A program made the position numbers and the translations under genes. Under the pieces are notes generated by a model. The model worked only from the letters and a program-made list of their open reading frames with translations. It did not search any database and was not told where the DNA came from. Positions 32,590-41,928 of a stretch of 64,000 nucleotides of DNA are shown piece after piece. The number at the start of each line of letters is the position of its first letter. Position 1 is the first letter of the stretch. Origin of the DNA: Tritrichomonas musculus (lineage: Eukaryota; Parabasalia; Tritrichomonadida; Tritrichomonadidae). The stretch lies in NCBI GenBank assembly GCA_039105265.1, contig JAPFFF010000064.1, positions 743,622 to 807,621 on the forward strand, in the 5' to 3' direction.

Positions 32590-35025
32590 ATGACTACCGA
32601 CATAGTGAAGAAAACAGGAAGTATTTTCTTTATTGATTGTTTTGCTTGGCCAAAGAAGAAAATCCCTCTCCAAATCGACTACAATGACATAGATACTTGG
32701 CTTTTTGAAAAAATTCCTTTGAATGAAGTCTTATGTTATGATAGTCATTATCATTTATACTTTGATTTCGATTCTATTTCTAGTGAAGAAGACTATCAAA
32801 AAGTCTTAAATTGGCTTGATTCTTTGACAGAAACCTTCGGTCCATACACAATAGGAGGATATACCAATTCTGAAACTTTAGCTGAGAAAACTGGCTTAAG
32901 ATATTATCCAGAAGGAGACCATTTTTGCTCTATTCATACAATTTACTATACAACGAAGATAAAGGGAAAAGAGCTTCAAGAAATAATGAAATATTCAAAA
33001 AAAGGAGGATTCGAATATAATATCAATGAATTTTGCGACCCAAATGTCTATAAATTAGAATCCAGACAACTTTTCAGGCATGCCTTATCTAACAAGATTT
33101 CTTCTCAAGGAGACCCTTCAAATAAATTAAATCACGGAAATTTGCTAAACAATGCCTTGCCTTCTCAGCATGTCGTCCAAATTAAAGGAGATGAAAAAGA
33201 AATTCCAAGAGAAGTTTGGTCAAAAGTTTTTCAGAAAAAAATTAAGACAAAAAGTAAAACAAAAAACGAAGTTGTAGTTAAAGAAGACAGTAATGCAAGA
33301 AAGGTATTTCAGGCAGATGACTTCGAAATAAATGAAAATTTGATTATCCTCTCTCCTGAAGAATTACTTCATTTACTTAATCATTTTGACCCAGTTTTTG
33401 ATAATTTCGAGAAAGTAGTCATAAATTTATTCCATTCTCCTTACGAAAAAGAAGTCATAACAGATTTGGTCAAAGAATGGTATTTTCAAGATGATGACCA
33501 TCACAATATGAATACAATAGACCAATATTCAGACCAATACTATGAAAAAGTCGTCTCCAATAAATGGTTCTTCTCTATATTGAAGCATTTAGATTATGAA
33601 ATTAGGAAAGAATTTTATGAAAAATATTCCAATAATAATATAGATGAAGAAGCAAAAGTTGATTTAACAGACTCTTTTTCTCTATTCGATATTCGGAAGA
33701 AAAACTATAGAAAGAATGACGGAATAAGAGTAGGAGAATTCTTATCAGATTTGAAGAAAGTTTTGGTCGTCGTAGATACTGCAAAAACTCTTTATTTCAT
33801 TAAAGATACTAACGAAGATGGTCAAACTATGAAATTCTCTCCTATAGACCACCATGATTTCGAAAACAAAATGAAGTCTATAAATTTAGGATACTACATG
33901 GAGAAAAAGACTAAGAAAACAATTACTGCATATCAAGTTTATTCTGCAGGAGTAAACAAGAACATTTTCATGAAAAAACAAATCAAATTTTTCACTGATG
34001 ATGACGACTTTTTCAATGTCTTTCATGGATATTTATATCAGCCCCTCGAAGATGTTGATATGCCTGTTATTCAACCCTTTTTGAACCATATCAAGGATAT
34101 TATAGCAGATAAGAATGAAGAATTATATGAATTTATCTTAAATTGGGTGTCGTATATAATTCAAAATCCTAATGGCAAAACCGAAACTGCTATTGTCTTG
34201 ACAGGAAAATATGGTACTGGCAAAAATACTTTTACAAATGCTATATGCCAATTATTAAAGGGATATTCTGTCGAAAACGTTAATAAAATCGACAATATTG
34301 TTGGCAAAAATAATTCCTTGCTGGAGAATAAGAAATTGATAATCTGTAATGAATTATCGTCTGCAGACTCAAATCAGTTTATAGATTTCGATACTTTGAA
34401 GTCTATTATTACAGATACATCAATAATAATTTCCGAAAAATATCAACCTTCTAGAGCATCAGAAAATGTTGTTAATTTAATCTTTGTATCGAATCATGAC
34501 TGCCCAATTCAGATATTAAAAGGGGATAGACGATATGTTGTTTCAGAGACTTCAGCAGAAAAAATTGATGATAAAGAATACTGGAAAAATCTCGAAAAAA
34601 CAATGACTTATGACAAATTCTATCCTAATTTATTTACTTATTTTGTCAAAAGAAATATCTCAGACTGGGATAAAAGAGTATTGCCTCACACTGCTGCTAG
34701 AGAAAGAATTATTAATAACTCAAAAAGTCCTTATGAAATGTTTATTACTGAGTATCTAGATGAATTCAAAGAAGGTTGGTCAAAGAAAGGGGCATATGCA
34801 GTTTATAAGAATTTTGCTAAAGAGTATGGCTTCAGAGAAGTCAAAGTAAACACTTTTATTTCAAAGATTGACACATTTTGTTTGGCTGATTGTAGAGTTG
34901 AAGAATATGGAAAAAGAGTTAGAGCTTTCAAGTTAAAACGTGAATGTGTCGCTCAATTTGAAAAAGAAAGAGAAGATGAATATATGGACGAGAATCCAAA
35001 TGAGTTATTACCTCAAGATATTTAA
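32590..35025 (+). CDS. Primase fused to superfamily-3 helicase
   Basis: 811 residues, starting at ATG 32,590. The N-terminal part has archaeo-eukaryotic primase-like features: YHLYFDFDSIS near residue 55 (the DxD metal site), FCSIHTIYY near 115 and a later RHALSN motif. The C-terminal half is an SF3 helicase: Walker A GKYGTGKNTF near 540, Walker B KKLIICNELSS near 580, motif C NLIFVSNHDCPIQI near 635, then an arginine-containing GDRRYVV. The final ~100 residues look like a winged-helix tail. Such fusions replicate virophages, Polinton-like viruses and large DNA viruses. In this window it is the only replication enzyme and no polymerase B accompanies it. Confidence 0.85.
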   Translation: MTTDIVKKTGSIFFIDCFAWPKKKIPLQIDYNDIDTWLFEKIPLNEVLCYDSHYHLYFDFDSISSEEDYQKVLNWLDSLTETFGPYTIGGYTNSETLAEKTGLRYYPEGDHFCSIHTIYYTTKIKGKELQEIMKYSKKGGFEYNINEFCDPNVYKLESRQLFRHALSNKISSQGDPSNKLNHGNLLNNALPSQHVVQIKGDEKEIPREVWSKVFQKKIKTKSKTKNEVVVKEDSNARKVFQADDFEINENLIILSPEELLHLLNHFDPVFDNFEKVVINLFHSPYEKEVITDLVKEWYFQDDDHHNMNTIDQYSDQYYEKVVSNKWFFSILKHLDYEIRKEFYEKYSNNNIDEEAKVDLTDSFSLFDIRKKNYRKNDGIRVGEFLSDLKKVLVVVDTAKTLYFIKDTNEDGQTMKFSPIDHHDFENKMKSINLGYYMEKKTKKTITAYQVYSAGVNKNIFMKKQIKFFTDDDDFFNVFHGYLYQPLEDVDMPVIQPFLNHIKDIIADKNEELYEFILNWVSYIIQNPNGKTETAIVLTGKYGTGKNTFTNAICQLLKGYSVENVNKIDNIVGKNNSLLENKKLIICNELSSADSNQFIDFDTLKSIITDTSIIISEKYQPSRASENVVNLIFVSNHDCPIQILKGDRRYVVSETSAEKIDDKEYWKNLEKTMTYDKFYPNLFTYFVKRNISDWDKRVLPHTAARERIINNSKSPYEMFITEYLDEFKEGWSKKGAYAVYKNFAKEYGFREVKVNTFISKIDTFCLADCRVEEYGKRVRAFKLKRECVAQFEKEREDEYMDENPNELLPQDI

Positions 35026-35148
35026 GAAAAAATTAATAAATAAAAAAATAAGATTTAAAAATGAATTTTTTTTACTCTTGGCTATCTCATAAGAACAATG
35101 AAAATAAAATAAAAAAAATAAAAAAAATTAAGAAAAATTATTGTTTAG

Positions 35149-35553
35149 TTAGATATTTAGTTCTTTTCTAAGAAGGTAGACGAGACTCTTTTTTATTGTT
35201 CTTTTTTCTTTTAACCATTTCGGTAAGAGTTTAAGTCTAGCTTTGTCCATCGGAGTAAGTGGCAAAATCTTGCCTCTTAAATCGTCCCAGTCCTTTTTGA
35301 ACACCCTGAGCCAATACTCGTTTTCCCAGTACTGCTCAGAGAGGATTTGTAAATAACCGTTAGATGGAGTTGCGTCATCCGTAAGTTTTGTCTCGATTAT
35401 TTCCTCGATCGTTTTTGGTTCTTTCGTAGTTTCGGGTTCTTTCGTAGTTTCGGGCTCTTTCGTAGTTTCGGGCTGTTTCGTAGGCTTTCGTTGATTGGGG
35501 TTATAGGGCCCTAAGACCTTTTCAACTAAGTTGTGGGTTAGTATGCCAGACAT
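35149..35553 (-). CDS. Virus-like element protein with PETTKE repeats (134 residues)
   Basis: Starts at ATG 35,553 (MSGILTHNLVEKVLGPYN). It has tandem TKEPETTKEPETTKEP repeats at residues ~25-50 and a compact C-terminal helical domain (TPMDKARLKLLPKWLKEKR). An initiator-like TTCATTTTTATTT precedes the start. Function unknown; it belongs to the accessory run of short leftward genes from 35 to 39 kb. Confidence 0.55.
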   Translation of the reverse strand: MSGILTHNLVEKVLGPYNPNQRKPTKQPETTKEPETTKEPETTKEPKTIEEIIETKLTDDATPSNGYLQILSEQYWENEYWLRVFKKDWDDLRGKILPLTPMDKARLKLLPKWLKEKRTIKKSLVYLLRKELNI

Positions 35554-35582
35554 AAATAAAAATGAAAATCTGACAGCTACCG

Positions 35583-35690
35583 TTCTCTGAAAAAGTTTTA
35601 TTAGCCAACATCCTCTGAAAAAGTTTTATTAGCCAACATCCTCTGAAAAAGTTTTATTAGCCAACATCCTCTGAAAAAGTGAAAAATGTA
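35583..35690. repeat. Minisatellite of CCTCTGAAAAAGT units
   Basis: Units of about 29 bp contain CTCTGAAAAAGTTTTATTAG followed by CCAACATC, repeated three to four times. The core CCTCTGAAAAAGT recurs in the repeat field at 40,498-40,570. Confidence 0.8.
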
Positions 35691-35704
35691 AAAAAAAATG
35701 TTTA

Positions 35705-36091
35705 TTAAAATCTAGTTGCTTCTTCAGGACTCAAGATATGAAGGTCTTGTGTAAAAGAAGAATCAGCGTCTATTTTAAACACATCTTCTTCCTTTTCAAA
35801 AAAGTCTAGAGGATCGACTTGGACTTCCTCATCGACATGTACTATTATGCGTTGTTGTCTTGGAGCTGGAGTCTTGTATAGATTTTGGAGGTCTTCGTTC
35901 ATTTGTTTGACGAATTTCATATGCTGACAGAGCGCTTCGGTAATAAACTTTGTCTCGGTCCATACTTTTTGAATCAGGTCTGGAGTATCCATAATGGTGC
36001 TGCTCAATACTTGTATAGTCTCCTCATTGATAACGAGAGCTTTGTTTTTAATAGCTTCCTGTCTTTGCTTGTCATGTTGGTTTCGCGACAT
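35705..36091 (-). CDS. Virus-like element protein, unknown (128 residues)
   Basis: Starts MSRNQHDKQRQEAIKN at 36,091. Helical N-terminal two thirds, acidic C-terminus (HVDEEVQVDPLDFFEKEED). The 45 bases before the start nearly equal those before the gene at 38,514, including TGATTCAAAATCACTTCATT, so the two genes share a promoter type. Function unknown. Confidence 0.55.
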   Translation of the reverse strand: MSRNQHDKQRQEAIKNKALVINEETIQVLSSTIMDTPDLIQKVWTETKFITEALCQHMKFVKQMNEDLQNLYKTPAPRQQRIIVHVDEEVQVDPLDFFEKEEDVFKIDADSSFTQDLHILSPEEATRF

Positions 36092-36200
36092 ATATAGAAA
36101 TGAAGTGATTTTGAATCAGCTCATAGAAAAAGTTCAAGTTAGATGTTCCTTGTCAGGTCAACGAAAAAAATAATAATATTTAAGAAAAATTATTGTTTAT

Positions 36201-36512
36201 TTATGATTTGTTTTCTTTTTTATTTAAGGCAATAATTTTTGCAAAATCTCCTACTGCATTATTGTAAAATAAGCAGCGTTCCTTATATTCTTTACAATAT
36301 TTTTCCTCTCTCTTTATCCATCCTCTTAGGCGGGGGAGGCGATAAGTATCTAAATCAGTTCTTTCTGAACTATCAAGAGCCATAATACGGCCGAATTCTT
36401 TAATGTAGAGATCTAGGTAGTGTTTATGAATTTCATAGCAGCGTGCGTCTTTCTTACATTCCTGTTCCAAATTTTTAATAACCAAGGAGTAGTCGTTTGG
36501 TCGGAAAGACAT
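36201..36512 (-). CDS. Virus-like element protein, unknown (103 residues)
   Basis: Starts MSFRPNDYSLVIKNLEQE at 36,512. Helical, with scattered Cys residues (CKKDARCYEIHKHYL; KYCKEYKERCLFY) that could bind metal or form disulphides. AGTTCATTTTTTTCA precedes the ATG. No family recognised. Confidence 0.55.
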   Translation of the reverse strand: MSFRPNDYSLVIKNLEQECKKDARCYEIHKHYLDLYIKEFGRIMALDSSERTDLDTYRLPRLRGWIKREEKYCKEYKERCLFYNNAVGDFAKIIALNKKENKS

Positions 36513-36566
36513 TGAAAAAAATGAACTGACTGACGGAGAAAAAAATGTGCTCAGTCAAGTTTTTTC

Positions 36567-36809
36567 TTAAAAAAGTACGATATTTAATAATTTGGCTAAA
36601 GACTCTAATTCTTGAATAAGCATCGCTTCAATCATGTTTAAATATGATTTATCGTTTTTGAAATTTTCAATAAATTTTGAATCAAAAAATTCTTTTGACT
36701 TTTCGATAATCTCATCGTAAATCTCAGATTGAAAATATTCATTATCTTCCGTTCTCATTTTCAGAATAAGTTGGAAAATTTTTGAGATGTTTAAAATTTT
36801 TGAATTCAT
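36567..36809 (-). CDS. Small helical virus-like element protein (80 residues), paralogue of 29,403
   Basis: The ATG at 36,809 (MNSKILNISKIFQLIL) is preferred over upstream in-frame non-ATG codons. The last 50 residues (EKSKEFFDSKFIENFK; MIEAMLIQELESLAK) match the pattern of the 82-residue product at 29,403-29,651. It is divergent from 36,861 with a 51-bp spacer. Confidence 0.5.
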   Translation of the reverse strand: MNSKILNISKIFQLILKMRTEDNEYFQSEIYDEIIEKSKEFFDSKFIENFKNDKSYLNMIEAMLIQELESLAKLLNIVLF

Positions 36810-36860
36810 TTGAATAAAAATAAAAAAAATTATTTCTTCAAGATACTTCACTTTTTAAAA

Positions 36861-37364
36861 ATGCAGACACCTTTCATATCGATCGATAAGGAAGAAGTTG
36901 CTCAGCCAGCTCCTCCAAAAGCCAAAGCACATCAAGATATTCAAGTCCAGCCAGCTCCTCCAAAAGCCAAAGCAAATCAAGATATTCAAGTCCAAGTCCC
37001 AGCTCCTCCCCAGATATCTACAACAAATATTTTTCAGGCCTCTCTTACCCAACAAAAAAATACTTTACAGTTTCCTACAACAAATATTTTTCAGGCCTCT
37101 CCTACCCAACAAAAAAATACTTTACAGTTTCCTACTAGCCAACAAAAAAATACTTTACAGTTTCCTACTAGCCAACAAAACCAGGTCACTACTTTTTTTA
37201 CCCAATGCTTAAAAATGAAAGATAAACTGGAGAAGCAAGACAAAACAATCAAAGATTTGGAAGATAGAGTCCGGTCTATCGAAACTCAAATAATGAAAAT
37301 GCAAAAGAAAAAGCAAAAAGCTTTCAGCCTGATAAGATACATCGTTGAAGACTTAGATTCTTAA
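36861..37364 (+). CDS. Repeat-containing coiled-coil protein (167 residues)
   Basis: The ATG at 36,861 follows TTCACTTTTTAAAA. The N-terminal half has tandem peptides: QPAPPKAKA-QDIQV twice, TTNIFQAS-TQQ twice and QKNTLQFPTSQ several times. The C-terminal third is a coiled coil (DKTIKDLEDRVRSIETQIM). The internal DNA repeats imply recent slippage or unequal exchange. Possible spike or adaptor role is inference. Confidence 0.55.
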   Translation: MQTPFISIDKEEVAQPAPPKAKAHQDIQVQPAPPKAKANQDIQVQVPAPPQISTTNIFQASLTQQKNTLQFPTTNIFQASPTQQKNTLQFPTSQQKNTLQFPTSQQNQVTTFFTQCLKMKDKLEKQDKTIKDLEDRVRSIETQIMKMQKKKQKAFSLIRYIVEDLDS

Positions 37365-37405
37365 GAAATCTTAAATAAAACAATTAATTTTTTAAATATT
37401 TTTTT

Positions 37406-38041
37406 TTATTTATTTAACCTTTTTTTGTAAACGCGTTTTATCTTCCCATTTACTTTTTTTCTTTTGAGAATGCAAAATTCCTGTACTTCCTTTAATCGAC
37501 CCAGACCTTGATTAGATATCGAGAAATTGAAAAAATTTATGAATCGAAGTCGAAATGTTTGTGTAGGTATTCCCTCTTCCCATTCTTTTTCTGAAAAAAG
37601 TGCTAAAAAATTTGGGAATTTTTCTTTAGCCCAGTGAATTTTGAGTATTCTTTCATAGCGTTCAGAATATTGATGTTTTCTTTCCCTGAACAAATTACGC
37701 TCAGGAGGTGGTGGCGGTGGGGGTGGCTGATTTTGATGCATTTCAGGAGGGGGTCGTAGATGAAAAATTGGTAATTGAAGCTTTTCAGATGGTGGAGGCG
37801 GTGGTTGAGTATCTTTAATTTGATTTGTCTCCGATTTTTTAAGAATTTTGGGAGTCGTAATATGTAAATATTGAATATTATCTGTCAATTCTTTCATTTG
37901 AAGAAGAGTTTTGGGAGACGGAGGAAATATATCCGAAGAAGATGTTGGGATAATGCCTGCTGAAATAAGGACGTCCTGAAATCTATCATGAAAATTATTA
38001 GTTTTTTCTTCTTTCTCTTCTTCCTCTAACCAGTCAGTCAT
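37406..38041 (-). CDS. Virus-like element protein with proline repeats and shared C-terminal domain (211 residues)
   Basis: An acidic N-terminus (MTDWLEEEEKEEKTNN), a proline-rich middle (QPPPPPPPPERN) and a C-terminal basic domain (RLRFINFFNFSISNQGLGR, then KRVYKKRLNK). That domain follows the same pattern as those at 38,624-39,260 and 39,425-40,363: helix, YF or FF, N-G-[IL]-[AG]-[KR]-L, basic strand. It may be a DNA-binding winged helix. ATCATTTCATTTTTTATTTA precedes the ATG. Confidence 0.55.
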   Translation of the reverse strand: MTDWLEEEEKEEKTNNFHDRFQDVLISAGIIPTSSSDIFPPSPKTLLQMKELTDNIQYLHITTPKILKKSETNQIKDTQPPPPPSEKLQLPIFHLRPPPEMHQNQPPPPPPPPERNLFRERKHQYSERYERILKIHWAKEKFPNFLALFSEKEWEEGIPTQTFRLRFINFFNFSISNQGLGRLKEVQEFCILKRKKVNGKIKRVYKKRLNK

Positions 38042-38097
38042 TAAATAAAAAATGAAATGATAAAAAGATTTGTCAAGATATTTTTTATTAAAATTTT

Positions 38098-38514
38098 TTA
38101 TTTGTATTTTCTTTTCTTATGAGACTCATTTTCATCATCAGAAGGTATAATATCTGAGAGGTCATCATTGTTATCCTTAGTCTTTTCATCTTGAGTACGT
38201 TCTGATGGAAGAGACTCAAATGTAGCTGTAAATCTTATTGGTCTGGAAAAAGGAAAGCCATTTTGCTCTCTCTCCATCATCTGAAGAGCCATTGAATCGA
38301 TCTTTGATAAATGCTGTAAGAGTGACGCAGTTGTTTCGGAAAGATATTTCAAACGATTTTCAAAATCAAGGAATCTCTTATACATTTCTTTGTTGTATTG
38401 AGCTTTGAGTTTTCTTTTCTTTTTCTGTGAAATATCTTCATCATAGTACTCCTTAATATAGGTATCAAACTCGAAAATTTCTTCGATTTCGGTTTGCCTT
38501 TTCCCTTTGGACAT
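38098..38514 (-). CDS. Virus-like element protein, unknown (138 residues)
   Basis: Starts MSKGKRQTEIEEIFEFD at 38,514. Basic helical segment (KKKRKLKAQYNKEMYKRFL), then a polar acidic tail ending SHKKRKYK, which resembles a nuclear localisation signal. Its leader is nearly identical to that of 35,705-36,091. Function unknown. Confidence 0.55.
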   Translation of the reverse strand: MSKGKRQTEIEEIFEFDTYIKEYYDEDISQKKKRKLKAQYNKEMYKRFLDFENRLKYLSETTASLLQHLSKIDSMALQMMEREQNGFPFSRPIRFTATFESLPSERTQDEKTKDNNDDLSDIIPSDDENESHKKRKYK

Positions 38515-38623
38515 TATATAAAAATGAAGTGATTTTGAATCATCTCATAGAAAAAATTGAATAGATTGTGTGGCTCGTCAGGTCGAAATAAAAAAAAATG
38601 AAATATGAAAAAGACAGAAAAAT

Positions 38624-39260
38624 TTAAGAATTATTAGCGTTTATATAAGGATTCCTAAGATAATAGAAACGGAAGCAAGTAGCCCCCTCTCTTATCTTTT
38701 TTGAATAGAAGTATAAATTAAAAGATGATAATTTGCCAATCCCGTTGTTTGACAAATCAGAAACAGCAAAGTATTTAGATATTCTTTCTCGGAGCTGAGT
38801 CATAATAAATCCACTTTGCCTCTCTTCTTCTGATATACTCTGAACAAATTCTCCAAAACGGCGATTAATTTCTTGAAAAACCTGTCTTTTTTTCGTTAAT
38901 TTGAGTTCTTTCAAATTTTTTATTGGAATTTTTTTTTGAACTGGTTTCAGGTCGAAGGATAGGTTCGGGGAGAGGTTGATGGATAGGTTCGGGGAGAGGT
39001 TGATGGACAGGTTCAGGGAGAGGTTCTGGTTCTGGAGGAGGGATAGGTTCAGGCTCAGGGATAGGCTCAGGTTTAGGTTCGGGCTCAGGTTCAGGCTCAG
39101 GTTCATCAAATGAGTCGTATGAATCTGATTCTTCCAAAGCGTTTCGTAAAATTTTTAAAGATCTTTTTCTTTCTTTATCTATCCTCTTCATATGAGCAGT
39201 CAAGTAATTTATTTGTCTCTCTATCTTTTGAAGTCTCTGTAGATATTTATCTTCCGACAT
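38624..39260 (-). pseudogene. Virus-like element gene with EP repeats and shared C-terminal domain, broken
   Basis: The locus starts at the ATG at 39,260 ([16 protein letters not shown], a coiled coil). It has a Glu-Pro repeat section ([12 protein letters not shown]) and a later [16 protein letters not shown] repeat. Its 3' part carries the C-terminal domain shared with 39,425-40,363 (NNGIGKLSSF, KKIREGATCFRFYYL). It is a relative of its divergent neighbour. The leader TGACTTCATTTTTATATA fits the initiator-like motif of the cluster. Confidence 0.6.
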
Positions 39261-39424
39261 TATATAAAAATGAAGTCATATCAAACCACATCATCAAATA
39301 AAAAACGGTTGTGGCTTGACTGGGAACAAAAAAGAAGAAAAATTTTGTCTTATTTTTTTTTGTGCCTCGATAAGTCGATTTTAAAATTTTAGTGAAATGA
39401 CCAAATAAAAATCATTTTTATATT

Positions 39425-40363
39425 ATGCAAGATGAAGATAGGTACTCTGACTGGGACTTCGAAAACTTAGATGATGAACAAAAAAACGACCCTTTAGATA
39501 GTCCCGAAGCCAAAGCATTCTTGGAGAGACAAGAGAGAACCCTCGAAGAATTTCCTGATTGTGATCGCTATTTTGAAGAAGCAGAATTACGAAACATTTC
39601 CTTGCCTGTGAAAATAAAGAAGTCATCCGGGATAAGCAGAAAAGAGTTCCAGAAAAAGACCCAAAACTTCTTTACTTCCAAAGATCCCGCAAAAAATCTT
39701 GAAGATTTAAAAGAAATGGACAGGCTATTTGACCAAGCAGTAGCATATTCCAAAAAATTAAGAGAAGAAAGAGGCCATACAAGAAAAAGAAGAAGCAGAT
39801 GTCCGAGTCCAGAACCACCATCAAATCAAGACCAAGAACCAGCTTCCATTCCAGAAACTCCTCCAGAAGTTCCTGATTATGACCCAAATTATGTCGATAT
39901 TTGGGAGCCAAACATAAAAAGGCCAAGAATAGAAGTGGTATTAAATCAAAATAAACAAGAAGAAAGACCAGAAAGGCCAAGAATAGAAGTGTTATTAAAT
40001 CAAAATAAACAAGAAGAAAGACCAAAAAGCCCTTCAAAAAAGATTGGAGTTATAAAAATTCCACAATATCCAATTGTCAAAATCAAAGAAAATAAGCATT
40101 ATGCTTTGGCAGGACGGACAAGAAAAAGGGTTTGTAAAGAAATCAATGAAAAAATGCAAGAATTTGTTGATTCAATCCCAGAAAAGACAGCAGCAGAGGG
40201 AATGCCGCTAACAGAAATCAAAGAAAGAATGATAACATACTTCAACATGCCTTCTTTGACAGGCAACGGGATCGCCAAATTATCATCTTTTCCTGACCAC
40301 TTCTGCAAAAAGAAAAAAAGACAGGGTGATAATTTTATTATTCTTTATTATAAAAAAACTTAA
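39425..40363 (+). CDS. Virus-like element protein with shared C-terminal domain (312 residues)
   Basis: Starts MQDEDRYSDWDFENLDDE. Charged helical N-terminus, then a proline-rich region (PSPEPPSNQDQEPASIPE), a tandem repeat (RPRIEVVLNQNKQEER twice), and a C-terminal domain (TGNGIAKLSSFPDHFCKKKK, then FIILYYKKT) shared with 38,624-39,260 and 37,406-38,041. Domain likely binds nucleic acid (inference). TCATTTTTATATT precedes the ATG. Confidence 0.6.
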   Translation: MQDEDRYSDWDFENLDDEQKNDPLDSPEAKAFLERQERTLEEFPDCDRYFEEAELRNISLPVKIKKSSGISRKEFQKKTQNFFTSKDPAKNLEDLKEMDRLFDQAVAYSKKLREERGHTRKRRSRCPSPEPPSNQDQEPASIPETPPEVPDYDPNYVDIWEPNIKRPRIEVVLNQNKQEERPERPRIEVLLNQNKQEERPKSPSKKIGVIKIPQYPIVKIKENKHYALAGRTRKRVCKEINEKMQEFVDSIPEKTAAEGMPLTEIKERMITYFNMPSLTGNGIAKLSSFPDHFCKKKKRQGDNFIILYYKKT

Positions 40364-41928
40364 ATTTAAGGTAATATTTTAGATTCCAAATTAGGAATTT
40401 AAGATAGTGAATAAAGATTTTTTTTAGCCTGCCTTTTGTTTTTTCCCTCAAAAATTTTGACAGAATTAGCTTTTCCACAAAAAGTGAAATTTCCCAACAT
40501 CCTCTGAAAAAGTCGGAATCTCCAACACCCTCAGAAAAAGTGGAATGTCCAACACCCTCTGAAAACCTAATCGTCCTTTTTTGACTTTTTGAGAGCTCAT
40601 TGAAAAGTTGATCGGCAAGAATTATCGATTTGAAAAGGCATTCAAAACCTAATCGTCATTCTTTGACTTTTTGAAAAGGTATTCAAAACCTAATCGGCAC
40701 TTCTTGACTTTTTGATAGAGCATTCAAAACCTAATCGGCAAAAATTTTAGATTTGAGAGGGTATTCAAAACATCATCGGCAAAAATTTTAGATTTGAGAG
40801 GGTATTGAAAAAATTGTGAGTAAAATTTTTTGCCCCATAATTGTGAGTAAAATTTTGGTTAGCGCGCCATAAACATATGATAGAGCGCCATAAACATATG
40901 ATAGAGCGTCATAAACATATGATAGAGCGTCATAAACATATGATAGAGCGGCATAAACATAGGATAAAGCGCCATAAACATATGATGGAGCGCCATAAAC
41001 AGTCCAAATTCAGAGGAAAATTTTCATTTTTGAAAGAGCATTCAAAACCTAATCGGCAAAGATTTTAGGTTTGAGAGGGCTCAGAAAACCTAATCGGCAC
41101 TTCCTGGCTTTTTGAAAGAGCATTCAAAACTTAATCGGCAAAAAATATGGAATTGAGAAGACTCAGAAAACTTGATCGGCAAAAAATATGGAATTGAAAG
41201 AGCATTCAAAACTTCATCGGCACTTCTTGGCTTTTTGAAAGAGCATTCAAAACCTAATCGGCAAAAAATTGGAATTGAGAGGGCTCAGAAAACTTAATCG
41301 GCAAAGATTTTAGATTTGAGAGGGCTCAGAAAACTTAATCGGCAAAGATTTTAGATTTGAGAGGGCATTCAAAAAGTGGGCTGAAAAACTCGTTATGAAA
41401 GAGGTATATAACGTATTTTTTTGGTTAACATTTTGAATTCTCCTTTTCGAGATTAAGTTTTATATAACGTATTTTTTGTAAAAATTTTGCCTTTTCCATT
41501 TTTGGGATTGTCATTTTGCCCCAGTAAATTTAGTATGGGGAAATAGGGCAAATCTCATTTTTTCGATCCCATTTTTGATCCCATTTTTGGCCCTCCCAAA
41601 AATTTCTAACATATTATATACGAACTATAGAAGAGTTCTCATAATTTATTTTAAGAAAACACAATATTATATTATATATATCTTTTTTTAAAAATGGGAT
41701 TAAAAATGGGATAATATTTGGGTAGGGGTTTTTAGAAAAAGAGGCTAATTTGAGCACTTTTTAGGTCAAAAAACAGCTAAAATAGGGTCTTTTTGAGGTA
41801 ATCCCATTTTTGGGATTTCGATCCCATTTTCGATCCCATTTTTGGGATTTGACCAAGATAAATCAAAAAAAAGAATTTGGATTCAAAAAATTTTATCTAA
41901 AGTTTTTTTTCATGTTTTTTGGTCTACA
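40364..41928. repeat. Gene-free repeat field
   Basis: 40,490-40,570 holds CCTCTGAAAAAGT-type units. 40,570-41,385 holds interspersed ~40-bp units built on ATTCAAAACCTAATCGGCA and GAGAGGGCTCAGAAAAC, often with ACTTCTTGGCTTTTTGA. 40,863-41,000 holds about seven 20-21-bp units containing CGCCATAAACATATGATAGA. 41,405-41,480 has two TATATAACGTATTTTTT copies. 41,505-41,850 has several ATCCCATTTTTG copies. No gene is supported. The position between the accessory genes and the structural genes, and the many short repeats, would suit an origin or enhancer, but that is a guess. Confidence 0.7.

Noticed and set aside
40877-41068. MIERHKH repeat frame
   Set aside because: Directly produced by a 20-21-bp tandem repeat within the gene-free field.
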